A stretch of DNA of 64,000 bases from Anthracocystis setariae (taxonomy: Eukaryota > Basidiomycota > Ustilaginomycetes > Ustilaginales > Ustilaginaceae). Location: NCBI GenBank assembly GCA_928724745.1, contig CAKMXJ010000002.1:1054001-1118000 (forward strand), in the 5' to 3' direction. The notes under the pieces are model-generated. The model was given only the letters and a program-made list of their open reading frames with translations, had not been told where the DNA came from and did not search any database. The translations under genes were made by a program, and so were the position numbers. Below, piece after piece: positions 10,682 to 19,407 of the stretch (the first letter of the stretch is position 1; each line of letters begins with the position of its first letter).

Positions 10682-12199
10682 ATGGCTTGCTGCGGCGGTG
10701 CTATTTCTTCCGACATGCGGGCTACCGTAACTGAGGTGCCTGCCACTGTCAACGCCACAGGTCCTGGCTACAACATTCAGGGCTATGAGGACCTCAAGTA
10801 CAGCTACTCGTTCGTTGACAACGTGTTTGACCAGAAGAAGGACGACCTTGCTTTGTACTACCAGAAGTGGGGCCGCGTTCTCTGCGTTCTCGACGAGAAC
10901 CTCAATGAGATCTACGGCGAATCGATCAAGGCTTGTAAGTTTTTCTTGTTTCCGTCTTCTTTGCGGCCAGCGTCATGCAAGTCTGGTGCGTATGTTTCCT
11001 GCGAGTATGATACTGACCCTTGTTCCTGCTCTTCGTTGACGTTGTTGTATACAGACTTCAATGCGCACAACATCAAGCCTACGCTCCACATTTTCAAGGG
11101 CGGTGAGCTGCACAAGAACATGGACACCATGCTTGGCTTCGTCGACGCTATGGACAGCTTCGGTCTGATCCGTAAGGAGCCGGTGCTCGTCGTTGGTGGT
11201 GGGCTTGCTTCCGACGTTCTCGGATATGCCTGTGCCTCGTACCGCCGCAGCACCAACTACATCCGTGTGGGTACCACGCTGATCGCTCTGATCGATGCTG
11301 CCATCTCGATCAAGGTGGGCATCAACCACAAGAAGCTTAAGAACCGATTGGGTGCGTACCATGCGCCGATGCACACGTTCCTGGACTTTGACTTCCTCAA
11401 GACGCTCCCGATCGGTCAGACGCGCAACGGTACCGCCGAGTTGATCAAGATTCTGCACTGCACGGACAAGTACACTTGGGGCTTGCTGGTCAAGTACGGC
11501 GAGGACCTTGTCAACACTGCGTACGGGCGTAATGCCACGGGACCTGGCGCCAAGGAGCTCAAGGAGGCTGCGGACACGATCTGCCGTAACGCTATCAAGG
11601 GGATGCTTGAGCTCGAGTCGCCTAACCTGCACGAGATCGGTCTTGACCGTGTGATTGCCAATGGACACTCGATTTCTCCTACGCTCGAGCTTGCACCCTT
11701 CCCGCCTCTTCGCCACGGCCACGCTGTGTGCATTGACATGGCGTGGTCGATTACGCTTGCTCACATGCGCGGCTACGTGAGCGACGAGGACCGCGATGAG
11801 TGGTTCCGTCTGGCTGGGCAGGTAGGTCTGTCGGTCGACCACCCGCTGTTGACCAACGAGCTGATCCTCGAGGGTAACGAAGCGATCAAGAAGACGCGAG
11901 ACGGTCTGCAGCGATTCGTACTTGCCAAGCCAATCGGCAAGTGCGTGTTCGCCAACGATATCTCGGAGGATGAGTACATCAAGTCGCTTGCTGTGCACAA
12001 GGAGTACGTCAGGAAGATCGGACGTGGTGATGGTGTTGGTCTCGACGCCTATGCTGATGCCGGTGATCTTGGTGCCGACCCTGAGCTGATGCTTAAGGAG
12101 CGAAAGGCCGAAGCTGCTCGCCTCAACGGTGTGCACAAGTCGGAGGCCATGGTCAACAAGATGGCGCCTCACGCTGCTGCCACTACTGTTGGCGCCTAA
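10682..12199 (+). CDS. Sugar phosphate cyclase, DDGS/EEVS type (dehydroquinate synthase superfamily)
   Basis: Two exons (10682-10934, 11055-12199) give 465 aa. The protein matches 2-epi-5-epi-valiolone and desmethyl-4-deoxygadusol synthases, NAD+/metal-dependent cyclases that use sedoheptulose 7-phosphate. Seen: EPVLVVGGGLASDVLGYACA and YRRSTNYIRVGTTLIALIDA (NAD/phosphate-binding core), KLKNRLGAYHA, RNGTAELIKI, the metal-site ANGHSISPTLELAP and RHGHAVCIDMAW, and the C-terminal KPIGKCVFANDIS. Fungi make dehydroquinate with pentafunctional AROM, so this stand-alone enzyme is probably not shikimate-pathway. A mycosporine/gadusol role is an inference: no O-methyltransferase or ATP-grasp partner is visible nearby. 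The 120-bp intron is a multiple of three without a stop, so a retained-intron 505-aa form would stay in frame. Confidence 0.82.
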   Translation: MACCGGAISSDMRATVTEVPATVNATGPGYNIQGYEDLKYSYSFVDNVFDQKKDDLALYYQKWGRVLCVLDENLNEIYGESIKACKFFLFPSSLRPASCKSGAYVSCEYDTDPCSCSSLTLLYTDFNAHNIKPTLHIFKGGELHKNMDTMLGFVDAMDSFGLIRKEPVLVVGGGLASDVLGYACASYRRSTNYIRVGTTLIALIDAAISIKVGINHKKLKNRLGAYHAPMHTFLDFDFLKTLPIGQTRNGTAELIKILHCTDKYTWGLLVKYGEDLVNTAYGRNATGPGAKELKEAADTICRNAIKGMLELESPNLHEIGLDRVIANGHSISPTLELAPFPPLRHGHAVCIDMAWSITLAHMRGYVSDEDRDEWFRLAGQVGLSVDHPLLTNELILEGNEAIKKTRDGLQRFVLAKPIGKCVFANDISEDEYIKSLAVHKEYVRKIGRGDGVGLDAYADAGDLGADPELMLKERKAEAARLNGVHKSEAMVNKMAPHAAATTVGA

Positions 12200-12682
12200 G
12201 CGATTATTCGTGGATGGGATGAAACAGAAGCAGTGATCCTCCGTCGCACAAGGAGGTTTTCTCGAGCATATTTATGTAAACTAGCCGCCAAACAAAACAA
12301 AGATCTGAAAAAGTGATGTGGCACAACGAATTCAAGTAAAGAAGCAAACCTTTCTCCTTCATTACGACTGTGATTATGTGCAGCAAGCATGGATCGAAAG
12401 AGACATTATTGAAGGTGGTGGTGGTGGTGGTGGTGGTGGTGTTTGGCTGGGAGAAGTTTTGGCAGGTGTCCAACTTGGACGGGGGGCTGTTGTTAAGACG
12501 GCGTTTGAATTTGTCGCCAAAAGTCGGACGCACTGACCGCGTGTTGGTTGGATTTGGATTGGACAAGTGAAAGCTTCTTGAACCTCATCATTTGCATAGT
12601 CGGCCATCAACGCTCGCCATTCCAGCATCCCAACTCGATCATCCTTTTCAATCCTACGAACGCCGTCGGATCAGTCAAAAAA
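12200..12682. other. Intergenic region with GGT microsatellite
   Basis: This is the 3' flank of the cyclase gene and promoter of EMC4. A (GGT)n run of about nine units lies at 12414-12441. Nothing else is recognised; small ORFs here are shadows of the microsatellite. Confidence 0.4.
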
Positions 12683-13521
12683 ATGTCAACGCCGCCAAAA
12701 CAACAGCCGTTGTCGGCGTTTCGAGTCAACTATGCCAGCTCGTCCAAGTGAGTCTTTACCACCCGCTGCCGAGATGATCTCTTTTGAATCAAGATGATCG
12801 ATTCTCTTTGCTCATAGCTACCGCCTTTCTCTTGTGCCATCTACTGTATTGCAGATCCAAAGCGCAGGATGTTCCTGACCCAATCGGGTATACAGAGTCG
12901 GATGCCGTCTCCAAGGTGAGTCTCAACTCCCAACATTGGTTCTTGATATTCAGCGGCTCATTGCTCATCTTAATCTCTTCCTCCCCACCGCCATGCAAGC
13001 AGAAGCAATTCAAGTCGAAATCATCATCATCATCATCAACAGCACCAGCACAACGTGCGGATCCAGCAGCGTTGAAGATGGCCAAGGCATGGGAACTCGC
13101 CTACTCGCCGGCCAAAAGTCTACCGATGAACGCCATCATGCTGTACATGTCCGGCTCGAGCGTACAGATCTTCAGCATGATGGCGGTGGGCATGCTCATC
13201 ACTGGACCCGTCAAGGGGATTGCATCGATGAACAGTCAGTTTTCGCGCCTGGCTTCGGCTGGACAGAGTCTGGTGTTGCCCAAGATTGTGTTCCTGCTGT
13301 GTCAGTTGGCCGGGATCGCGTTGGGTTTGTACAAGTGTTGGAGTATGGGGTTGCTTCCTACCGAGACGAGCGATTGGTTGGCTTGGAGACAGGCTAGGAC
13401 GGTAAGTGTGATGGCCGGCTTTGGCTCAATGGTGGTACTCGGATTCGATTGACTGACTCTGGCTCTTGGGTTTGACTTTGCTTTCATCTTGCAGCCACTG
13501 GAATTCTCACCGATTCATTGA
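12683..13521 (+). CDS. EMC4: ER membrane protein complex subunit 4
   Basis: Four exons (12683-12747, 12855-12915, 13003-13401, 13495-13521) encode 183 aa, about the length of known EMC4 proteins. EMC4 is part of the ER insertase that inserts tail-anchored and multipass membrane proteins. Family signatures are DPIGYTESDAVSK, KAWELAYSPAKSLPMNAIMLYMSGSSVQIF and the C-terminal GLLPTETSDWLAW followed by LEFS, with two membrane segments (about residues 95-120 and 135-160). The third exon has a NAGNAG acceptor (13000-13002), so a one-residue splice variant is possible. The last exon holds only eight codons. Confidence 0.88.
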
Positions 13522-13818
13522 AATGAAGTGCGACAATCTTGGACATGCGAGATCGATAGCATTGCTGCAATCAACTTTGAATACCCTCTACTGTGCTCCC
13601 ATACCACGCCAGGCAGTTGTTGAGGCGTGGTCATGTGTGACAAAGCGTGTATGAAATCAAGTCTCAAAGATGGTGCGGTGCTCAGGGGTAAGGGAAACAC
13701 ACACTCTCTATTGTTGCAATTGAGGCGAGCACACGCACGCAGGTGGTGCAGTCAGACGGCACAGAAAAAGGCAGCTGCACACGCGGATGGGAACCGCATA
13801 TAATAATCCCCCAACCCA

Positions 13819-13842
13819 ACACACACACACACACACACACAC
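13819..13842. repeat. (AC)12 microsatellite
   Basis: Twelve AC units lie in the promoter/5' leader of the peroxiredoxin-like gene, about 60 bp upstream of its ATG. The surrounding 13522-13901 holds the EMC4 3' flank and this promoter, with no other recognised element. Confidence 0.9.
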
Positions 13843-13901
13843 CACTCTGGCTCCGCAACTCTCCCCACCTCAGCCGGACAGTTGCTTTCATTTTCCCCAC
13901 C

Positions 13902-14573
13902 ATGTCTGCCACCACCACCACCACCACCACTGCTTCTCCTTCACGTGCTTCGGATACAGACGACGCGCTGCCTACTCAGCAACAGCTCTCTGCTGCCAAC
14001 GCTGTCAACGTCTTGGATAGCACGGGGAACCAAGTCTCGTTTTCGTCACTCGTGGATAGCGCACACGCCAACAACGTACCGCTGCTGCTCGTCTTTACTC
14101 GCCACTTTCACTGTGGCATGTGCATGGAGTTTGTGCGTGCGCTCAAACAGTCTGCCACGCTGACGGACAAGTCCAACGTCTCGCTCGTCATCGTCGGACC
14201 AGGCCAACCAGAAGGCATCGAAAGATACAAGGATCAAACCGGCAACCCACCGTTCCAATTCTACGCCGATCCGCACCTCAAACTCTACCACGCTCTCGGC
14301 GTCACGACGAGAAACCTCAACATCGGTCAAGGAGGATCGCATCATCAACAAAGCCTCACCGCTAATCTGGCTCGCAGTATCGCCCAAGTGGTCAAGTCCG
14401 GATCGCTGGCGCTCAAGGGAGGAGATATCAAGCAACTCGGTGGAGAATTCGTATTGAGTGCAAATCGAGCGCCTGTATTTGCACATCGCATGAAACATAC
14501 CAAAGATCACACCGACATCTCGAAACTCGAACGTGCTGTCGCGCAAGCTTGGCAAACCACCAGTTCGACTTAG
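13902..14573 (+). CDS. Peroxiredoxin-like AhpC/TSA_2 protein (PRXL2/AAED1 family)
   Basis: 223 aa, intronless. A Thr-rich N terminus is followed by a thioredoxin-like fold: VPLLLVFTRHFHCGMCMEFVRAL carries a CxxC at residues 71-74, then VSLVIVGPGQPEGIERYK and FQFYADPHLKLYHALGV, typical of the AhpC-TSA_2 family of thiol antioxidant-like proteins. Catalytic activity in this family is poorly defined. The start at 13902 follows CCACC and precedes the family region; upstream in-frame sequence runs through the AC microsatellite and is UTR. The stop is only 25 bp from the start of the following SDR gene, on the same strand. Confidence 0.78.
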   Translation: MSATTTTTTTASPSRASDTDDALPTQQQLSAANAVNVLDSTGNQVSFSSLVDSAHANNVPLLLVFTRHFHCGMCMEFVRALKQSATLTDKSNVSLVIVGPGQPEGIERYKDQTGNPPFQFYADPHLKLYHALGVTTRNLNIGQGGSHHQQSLTANLARSIAQVVKSGSLALKGGDIKQLGGEFVLSANRAPVFAHRMKHTKDHTDISKLERAVAQAWQTTSST

Positions 14574-14598
14574 AAACCGTCCACCTGGAGCCAAAGCC

Positions 14599-15411
14599 AT
14601 GAACTCAACCAGTACACCGGCGATTGCAGGGTCCAATCTGCTGCCAGGCAAGATTGTGGCGATCACCGGTGCGTCTCGCGGCATCGGAAGAGCGTGTGCG
14701 ATTGCATGTGCTGCGCACGGTGCCAAAGGCGTGATTGTGCACTACCTCGGCGATACCGATACCACGGCTGAAGCCAAGTCGTTGCAGATCGAGCTCGAAC
14801 ACTTGGGTGCCAGGACGGTGCTCGTTGCCGGCGATATCTCGCAAGAGGCGGTGGGTCAAACCATTGCCGATGCGGCCGAGAGAGAGTTTGGGCGGTTGGA
14901 CGTGTTTGTCTCGAACGCGGGCATCTGTCCGTTTATGGGATTCCTGGAAATGGACCATGCCGTGTGGAAAAAGGTGCAGGAGGTTAATCTGAACGGCGCC
15001 TTCTACGCAACGCAGGCCGCCGCACGTCTCATGGCGCGCCAATCGCCGCAGGGCGGAAGCATCATTGCGATCGCATCCATCTCGGCGCTGGTGGGTGGCG
15101 AGTTGCAATCGCACTACACCCCAACCAAGGCTGGCGTCAAGAGCATGATGGAATCCGCGGCGATCGGGTTAGGTCCATTGGGAATCCGATGCAACTGTGT
15201 GCTACCGGGAACCATCCAGACGGCGATCAACAAGGACGATCTGAGCGATGTTCAGAAGAGGGAGAGGATGGTGGCCAGACATCCATTGAGGAGGTTGGGT
15301 CAGCCGGATGATATTGCAGGACCGGTGGTGTTTTTGGCGTCGGATCTGGCCAAGTTCATGACCGGAAGCTCGGTACTTGTCGATGGCGGTTGCTTTGTCA
15401 ATCTTCAGTAG
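14599..15411 (+). CDS. Short-chain dehydrogenase, probable L-rhamnose-1-dehydrogenase
   Basis: 270 aa, intronless. A classical SDR: TGASRGIG at residues 23-30 (cofactor binding), NAG at 106-108, catalytic Ser about 160 with YTPTK (Tyr173, Lys177), and C-terminal LVDGGCFVNLQ. The combination SISALVGG, HYTPTKAGV, RCNCVLPGTIQTAINKDDL and the DGG-FVNLQ end resembles fungal L-rhamnose-1-dehydrogenases, the first step of non-phosphorylated rhamnose breakdown. That substrate is inferred from resemblance only, and no other rhamnose-pathway gene is in view. An in-frame ATG at 14533 lies inside the preceding gene; the ATG at 14599 fits the family start better. Confidence 0.75.
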   Translation: MNSTSTPAIAGSNLLPGKIVAITGASRGIGRACAIACAAHGAKGVIVHYLGDTDTTAEAKSLQIELEHLGARTVLVAGDISQEAVGQTIADAAEREFGRLDVFVSNAGICPFMGFLEMDHAVWKKVQEVNLNGAFYATQAAARLMARQSPQGGSIIAIASISALVGGELQSHYTPTKAGVKSMMESAAIGLGPLGIRCNCVLPGTIQTAINKDDLSDVQKRERMVARHPLRRLGQPDDIAGPVVFLASDLAKFMTGSSVLVDGGCFVNLQ

Positions 15412-15803
15412 TAGCAGTGTGATACAGGCGTTGTACATCATAGCTGTCAGCATTGAATGGGATCACATTGTGGATCAATTGTGCAAGTGTTGTGTGTGTG
15501 TGTGTGAGTGTGAGTGAGTGTGACGCGTGCGGGGCGCTATCTTTTTTTGATGAGTTGGGTTGGCAAGGGGCGCGGTGCAGCAAAGAAACACACGAGCGCA
15601 ATATAACCCCAAAACCAACACTTTTGTTCGCCTTCCACCAACCCACCCTCCCCCCTTACTCGTGAATGCTTCCTTCTTGACTCGTCATCACTCACCATAT
15701 ATTCTACAACGATATCAGCGCAGCAAGTCATTCCGTCATCGACTGCACTTGGAGTTGGGACAGATTCATCAGGCAGCAAACCAAACCACGAGGGTTTCGA
15801 GAG
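15412..15803. promoter_or_regulatory. Promoter region of ARP1
   Basis: These 392 bp hold a GT-rich microsatellite (about 15489-15522) just past the SDR gene and a TATA-like CCATATATTC at about 15699 upstream of the ARP1 start. No other feature is recognised. Confidence 0.35.
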
Positions 15804-17028
15804 ATGCCAGCAAACGAATTCGACGACGTCCTCACCAACCAGCCAGTTGTCATCGACAATGGGTCGGGATCGATCAAGGCTGGCTTTGCTGGACAGGATG
15901 CACCCAAATCTTTCTTTCCGTCGTTTGTTGGGCGACCCAAACATCCACGCGTCATGGCCGGCGCCATCGAGGGCGACCTCTTCATCGGCCGAAAAGCGCA
16001 AGAGCTGCGTGGGCTGCTCAAAATCAAATACCCCATGCAACACGGCATCGTCACCGACTGGGAAGACATGGAACGCATCTGGAATCACATCTACTCGGAC
16101 GAACTCGAGACGCTGTCCGAAGAACACCCCGTGCTGCTTACCGAGGCGCCGCTGAATCCGAGGAGCAACCGCGATACGGCGGCGCAGATCTTTTTCGAAA
16201 CGTTCAACGTGCCAGCGTTGTTCACCAGTATCCAGGCGGTGTTGAGTTTGTATTCGTCCGGTCGAACGACGGGCATTGTGCTGGATTCCGGAGATGGCGT
16301 GACGCACGCGGTTCCGGTGTATGAAGGGTTTTCCATGCCCAATGCGATACGACGCATCGACATTGCCGGACGAGACGTTACCGAGAATCTCCAGACGCAT
16401 CTGCGCAAGGCTGGCTACCACCTGCACACCTCGGCCGAGAAAGAACTCATCCGCATCATCAAGGAACAAACCTGCTACGTCGCACTGAACCCGAGCAAAG
16501 AGGAAAAAGCGATCAAGGAACACGACGAGTTTCAACTTCCGGACGGCAACACGCTCCGGTTGGGCGCAGAACGTTTCCGCGCGCCCGAGATCCTGTTCAA
16601 CCCGGAACTGGTGGGGCATGAATCGCCAGGAGTGCATCAGGTGGTTGTGGACTCGATCGCACGCACCGATTTGGATCTACGCAAGAATCTCTTCTCCAAC
16701 ATCGTGCTCAGCGGAGGCACGACGCTCACCAAGGGTTTCGGCGATCGCATGTTGGCGGAAGTCAAAAGGCTGGCAGTGAGGGAGATGAAGATCAAGATCT
16801 TTGCACCGCCCGAGAGGAAGTACTCGACGTGGATCGGTGGCAGTATCCTGGCCGGCTTGAGCACGTTTAAGAAGATGTGGGTCAGTGCCGAGGAGTATAA
16901 CGAAGATCCAGATGTGATTCATAAAAAGGTGAGTTCAGGCGATTCCCCACTTTTTTTCTTCGTCGGCTACCAAGGCAAAAGCTGACTGACTTTCAAGATT
17001 TCTTTCGGCTGCGTCACAGGCGTTCTAA
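15804..17028 (+). CDS. ARP1: Centractin, actin-related protein Arp1
   Basis: Two exons (15804-16928 and a 9-nt exon 17020-17028) encode 377 aa, as in human Arp1 (376). Arp1 forms the short filament of dynactin, the dynein adaptor used for nuclear and endosome transport along hyphae. Actin-fold signatures are [29 protein letters not shown], the Arp1-type [34 protein letters not shown] and [13 protein letters not shown]. The C terminus is completed only by the microexon, giving IHKKAF, which matches the family ending IHRKTF. Without splicing the frame would add an unrelated tail. Confidence 0.92.
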
Positions 17029-17198
17029 TGCGACATTTGTAACGGTGGACAGGAGAATCAACGAAACTTGGATCGACGAGCTTGATGGCCGCCCCACCCC
17101 CCACCCCCCTCCTGCCATCGCATGTGTGCGGCTCGGTGTGTGATTTTGGGACCGCATATCAGCTTACACACGAGAGAGAGAGAGAGGAAGAGTGGTTC

Positions 17199-17996
17199 TC
17201 AGCGGCCTGTTTGGTGTCCGATGGGGAGAATGGCGGATTCGCCATGCAGGGCTTTGAGTGCACTTCGGATGAACACTTTGCCTGTTTCAGCTCGGGGGAG
17301 AAAGAAATTAGCGACAAGGGGATCAGGAAAACCCGTTTGGCTAAGGGGAACAACTTACATCGCTGGCGAATGAGGCACTTAGCCCTACCTGTAGACTCGT
17401 GAACCGGACCGCTGTCAAAGGTGTTCCAAATCCTGTTCTCGCGATGGTATGCGCTCTGGTTAGAGAGATGATCATTCCGCGAGCCAAGAGAAAGAGCAGA
17501 GGGACGGGACGGGGGGGAAGGGGGGGAACTTACTGCTGGGCGAGGAAGAGATCTTCCTCGAGCGTCCACACTTTGTACGCGCGCTGCAACCAAAAAGGGT
17601 AGACACGTTGTCAGGTCAAGTCGCACACACAGTCACTCTGAAGACCGGATTGGGACTCACCTTTTTGTTGCTGTTGCTCGATTCGCCAGACTTGTTCTGG
17701 TCGTCGTTGGCAGCAGCAAGCTCGCGTCGTTCGTCCATTGTTTCGGCTTGACGCTCGTGGTGGTTGTGTTGCTGCTTCATCCCACCAAAGGATGCAGTGG
17801 GCTGTTTGCGCGCGCGGCCCCTCTTCCTCGGACCAGCAACCATCCTGCCACTATCAGCGGTGGAAGTGCATGCGGCAGGGATAGTGTGGGTGAGTTTCTC
17901 ACTGATTAAAATGATTTCTTCACCGTCGTCACTGTCGTTGTCGTTAGAACCTGAGCGAGGCACGATGGTGGTCGGGTTGGCAAGCTTTCCCAGCAT
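17199..17996 (-). CDS. SANT/Myb-like small protein (spliced model)
   Basis: No family name is certain. Four exons on the minus strand (17996-17661, 17583-17534, 17453-17359, 17290-17199), each bounded by GT...AG with good donors, give 190 aa. The first part is low-complexity and basic (PRKRGRARKQP). Exons 2-4 create one SANT-like module containing KVWTLEEDLFLAQH, NRIWNTF, then GRAKCLIRQRSETGKVFIRSALKALHG. The gene is convergent with ARP1. The acceptor of intron 2 (CCAGAG) and the presence of intron 3 were chosen because they keep the domain continuous. An upstream exon cannot be excluded. Confidence 0.5.
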
Positions 17997-18403
17997 TGTT
18001 TCAGGCTCGATGGTCGTGCGATGTCTACAGTTCAATCTCTGGGATGTGCGGGGAGGGAAGGCAGGGGGAGAGCGGAGAAAGCATGGGTTCCACGGTGCAT
18101 AGCTTTATTCTTGAAGACGAGTATCGACCCTCTCTCTCTCTCTCTCTTTCTCTTTGTTTTCCGCACGCATTCGCCGTTGCTCAGCGGCGAGATGGAGAAC
18201 AAAGGAGTGCCTCGGAGACTCGATTCCTGCCAGCGCTTTGCGGAAAGGAGGCGGAGAAAGCTTACTCTAATCCACCGAATGAGTCTTGCGCATTTGGGCA
18301 AGCCCGAACAAGGTTTCACAGCGTTGTTGGCAAGGTCTGGTCTCCAGTCTTCTTGTTCTTGGCGCGCCATCCTGGTTCGGCATCCATTCTTGCAGTTAAG
18401 ACG
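17997..18403. other. Divergent region with CT microsatellite
   Basis: These 407 bp lie between the SANT-like gene and the hypothetical protein gene. They contain a (CT)n tract at about 18131-18150. The frame of the downstream gene is open through here but shows no coding character. Confidence 0.35.
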
Positions 18404-19102
18404 ATGGGATATTCTGGTTCGAGTTTCAGAACTTCTCAGGCAATCACTACTGTCACGGGAGAGGTTGTAGTCGATCGTCACGCATACCTCTACCTCCTCC
18501 TGCGATCGATCCCTTCGAATCAGCCCCGACCCGACCTCTCTCCCGAATTCGATATGTTGGACGACGAGCTAAGGCACGAGACCTGCACGGATGTAGACCA
18601 AGACCCAAAAGGAGATGCGAACGATCAGAACAAGGGCGAGAGTGGCAGCATCTCTGGTGATAGTGGCGTGTTTGCAAAGGTCAGTGCGTTCTTTTCGAGG
18701 ATTACCAATGTCAGGACGATGAAAGTGGAAGATGAATCGTACGCGAATGATGATCTACAAAACAGTACAGTGGATGCAGCTCTACATTTGGAAGCGCAAA
18801 GGCAAGACTTGGTCAAACAGCTCACTACGACGCAAGATCCAAGCGATAGAGAAGACGAAGTGGAAGTGGAGTACATGATCATTGCCGATAAGAGCGCACA
18901 CACAAAACATAGTCACAAACGGGATCGTGATCGTCGGCGAGAAAGGCACTCGACCAACAAAAATCGTCATAGCTTCAAGCGGACCGTTCCGCCTTCGACT
19001 CCGCCTGTCATCAAGCGTCGACGTGTTGATCTGAACTCGTCGTCGCAACCATTGCAGAGGAAGTGGAAAAGACGGAACAAGGGGTCGCCAGGGTTCAAGT
19101 AG
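18404..19102 (+). CDS. Hypothetical basic protein, lysine/arginine-rich C terminus
   Basis: 232 aa if started at the ATG at 18404; an in-frame ATG at 18554 is an alternative. The protein is not recognised. The middle is acidic and polar (DDELRHETCTDVDQ and similar), then comes a predicted helical stretch (ALHLEAQRQDLVKQL). The C-terminal third is strongly basic with nuclear-localisation-like clusters (KRDRDRRRERH, IKRRRVDLN, RKWKRRNKG), suggesting a nuclear protein. The frame stays open 136 codons upstream, so the start is uncertain. A run of 40 A residues begins 37 bp after the stop. Confidence 0.45.
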   Translation: MGYSGSSFRTSQAITTVTGEVVVDRHAYLYLLLRSIPSNQPRPDLSPEFDMLDDELRHETCTDVDQDPKGDANDQNKGESGSISGDSGVFAKVSAFFSRITNVRTMKVEDESYANDDLQNSTVDAALHLEAQRQDLVKQLTTTQDPSDREDEVEVEYMIIADKSAHTKHSHKRDRDRRRERHSTNKNRHSFKRTVPPSTPPVIKRRRVDLNSSSQPLQRKWKRRNKGSPGFK

Positions 19103-19137
19103 CGCTTCCCCGCACTCAACAGGCTTAACGCTCCAGC

Positions 19138-19138
<1 letters not shown>

Positions 19139-19178
<40 letters not shown>
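19139..19178. repeat. (A)40 homopolymer
   Basis: Forty consecutive adenines lie 37 bp downstream of the hypothetical ORF. The surrounding gap 19103-19407 otherwise contains only the ECI1 promoter, with a pyrimidine-rich leader. This could be a simple homopolymer expansion or the tail of a retroposed transcript. Confidence 0.9.
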
Positions 19179-19180
<2 letters not shown>

Positions 19181-19407
19181 CCGAAATTCGCGCTGTCGGC
19201 TATCCAGTCCGGTCCAACTGCTGGTCGTCCTTCCGGAGACCCCGCACTGTCCTCGGCAACAACCCTGCTCGACCCCATCTTCTTGAAACACACATAAACC
19301 GTCTCACTGGCTTACGTCTTGATCGCTGCATCGACAACGTTCACTCCTCACTTTCCCCTCCCGCGTCCACCACTGTCTCCACATTCGTCTTCGAACTAGA
19401 CCAGACC

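Noticed and set aside
10973..12172. 399-codon minus-strand ORF
   Set aside because: Antisense to the sugar phosphate cyclase; no family resemblance.
10682..12199. Cyclase as the shikimate-pathway dehydroquinate synthase
   Set aside because: Fungi carry this activity in the pentafunctional AROM protein, and the motifs here fit the sedoheptulose-phosphate cyclases better.
15537..16637. 366-codon minus-strand ORF
   Set aside because: Antisense shadow of ARP1, which has clear actin-family motifs.
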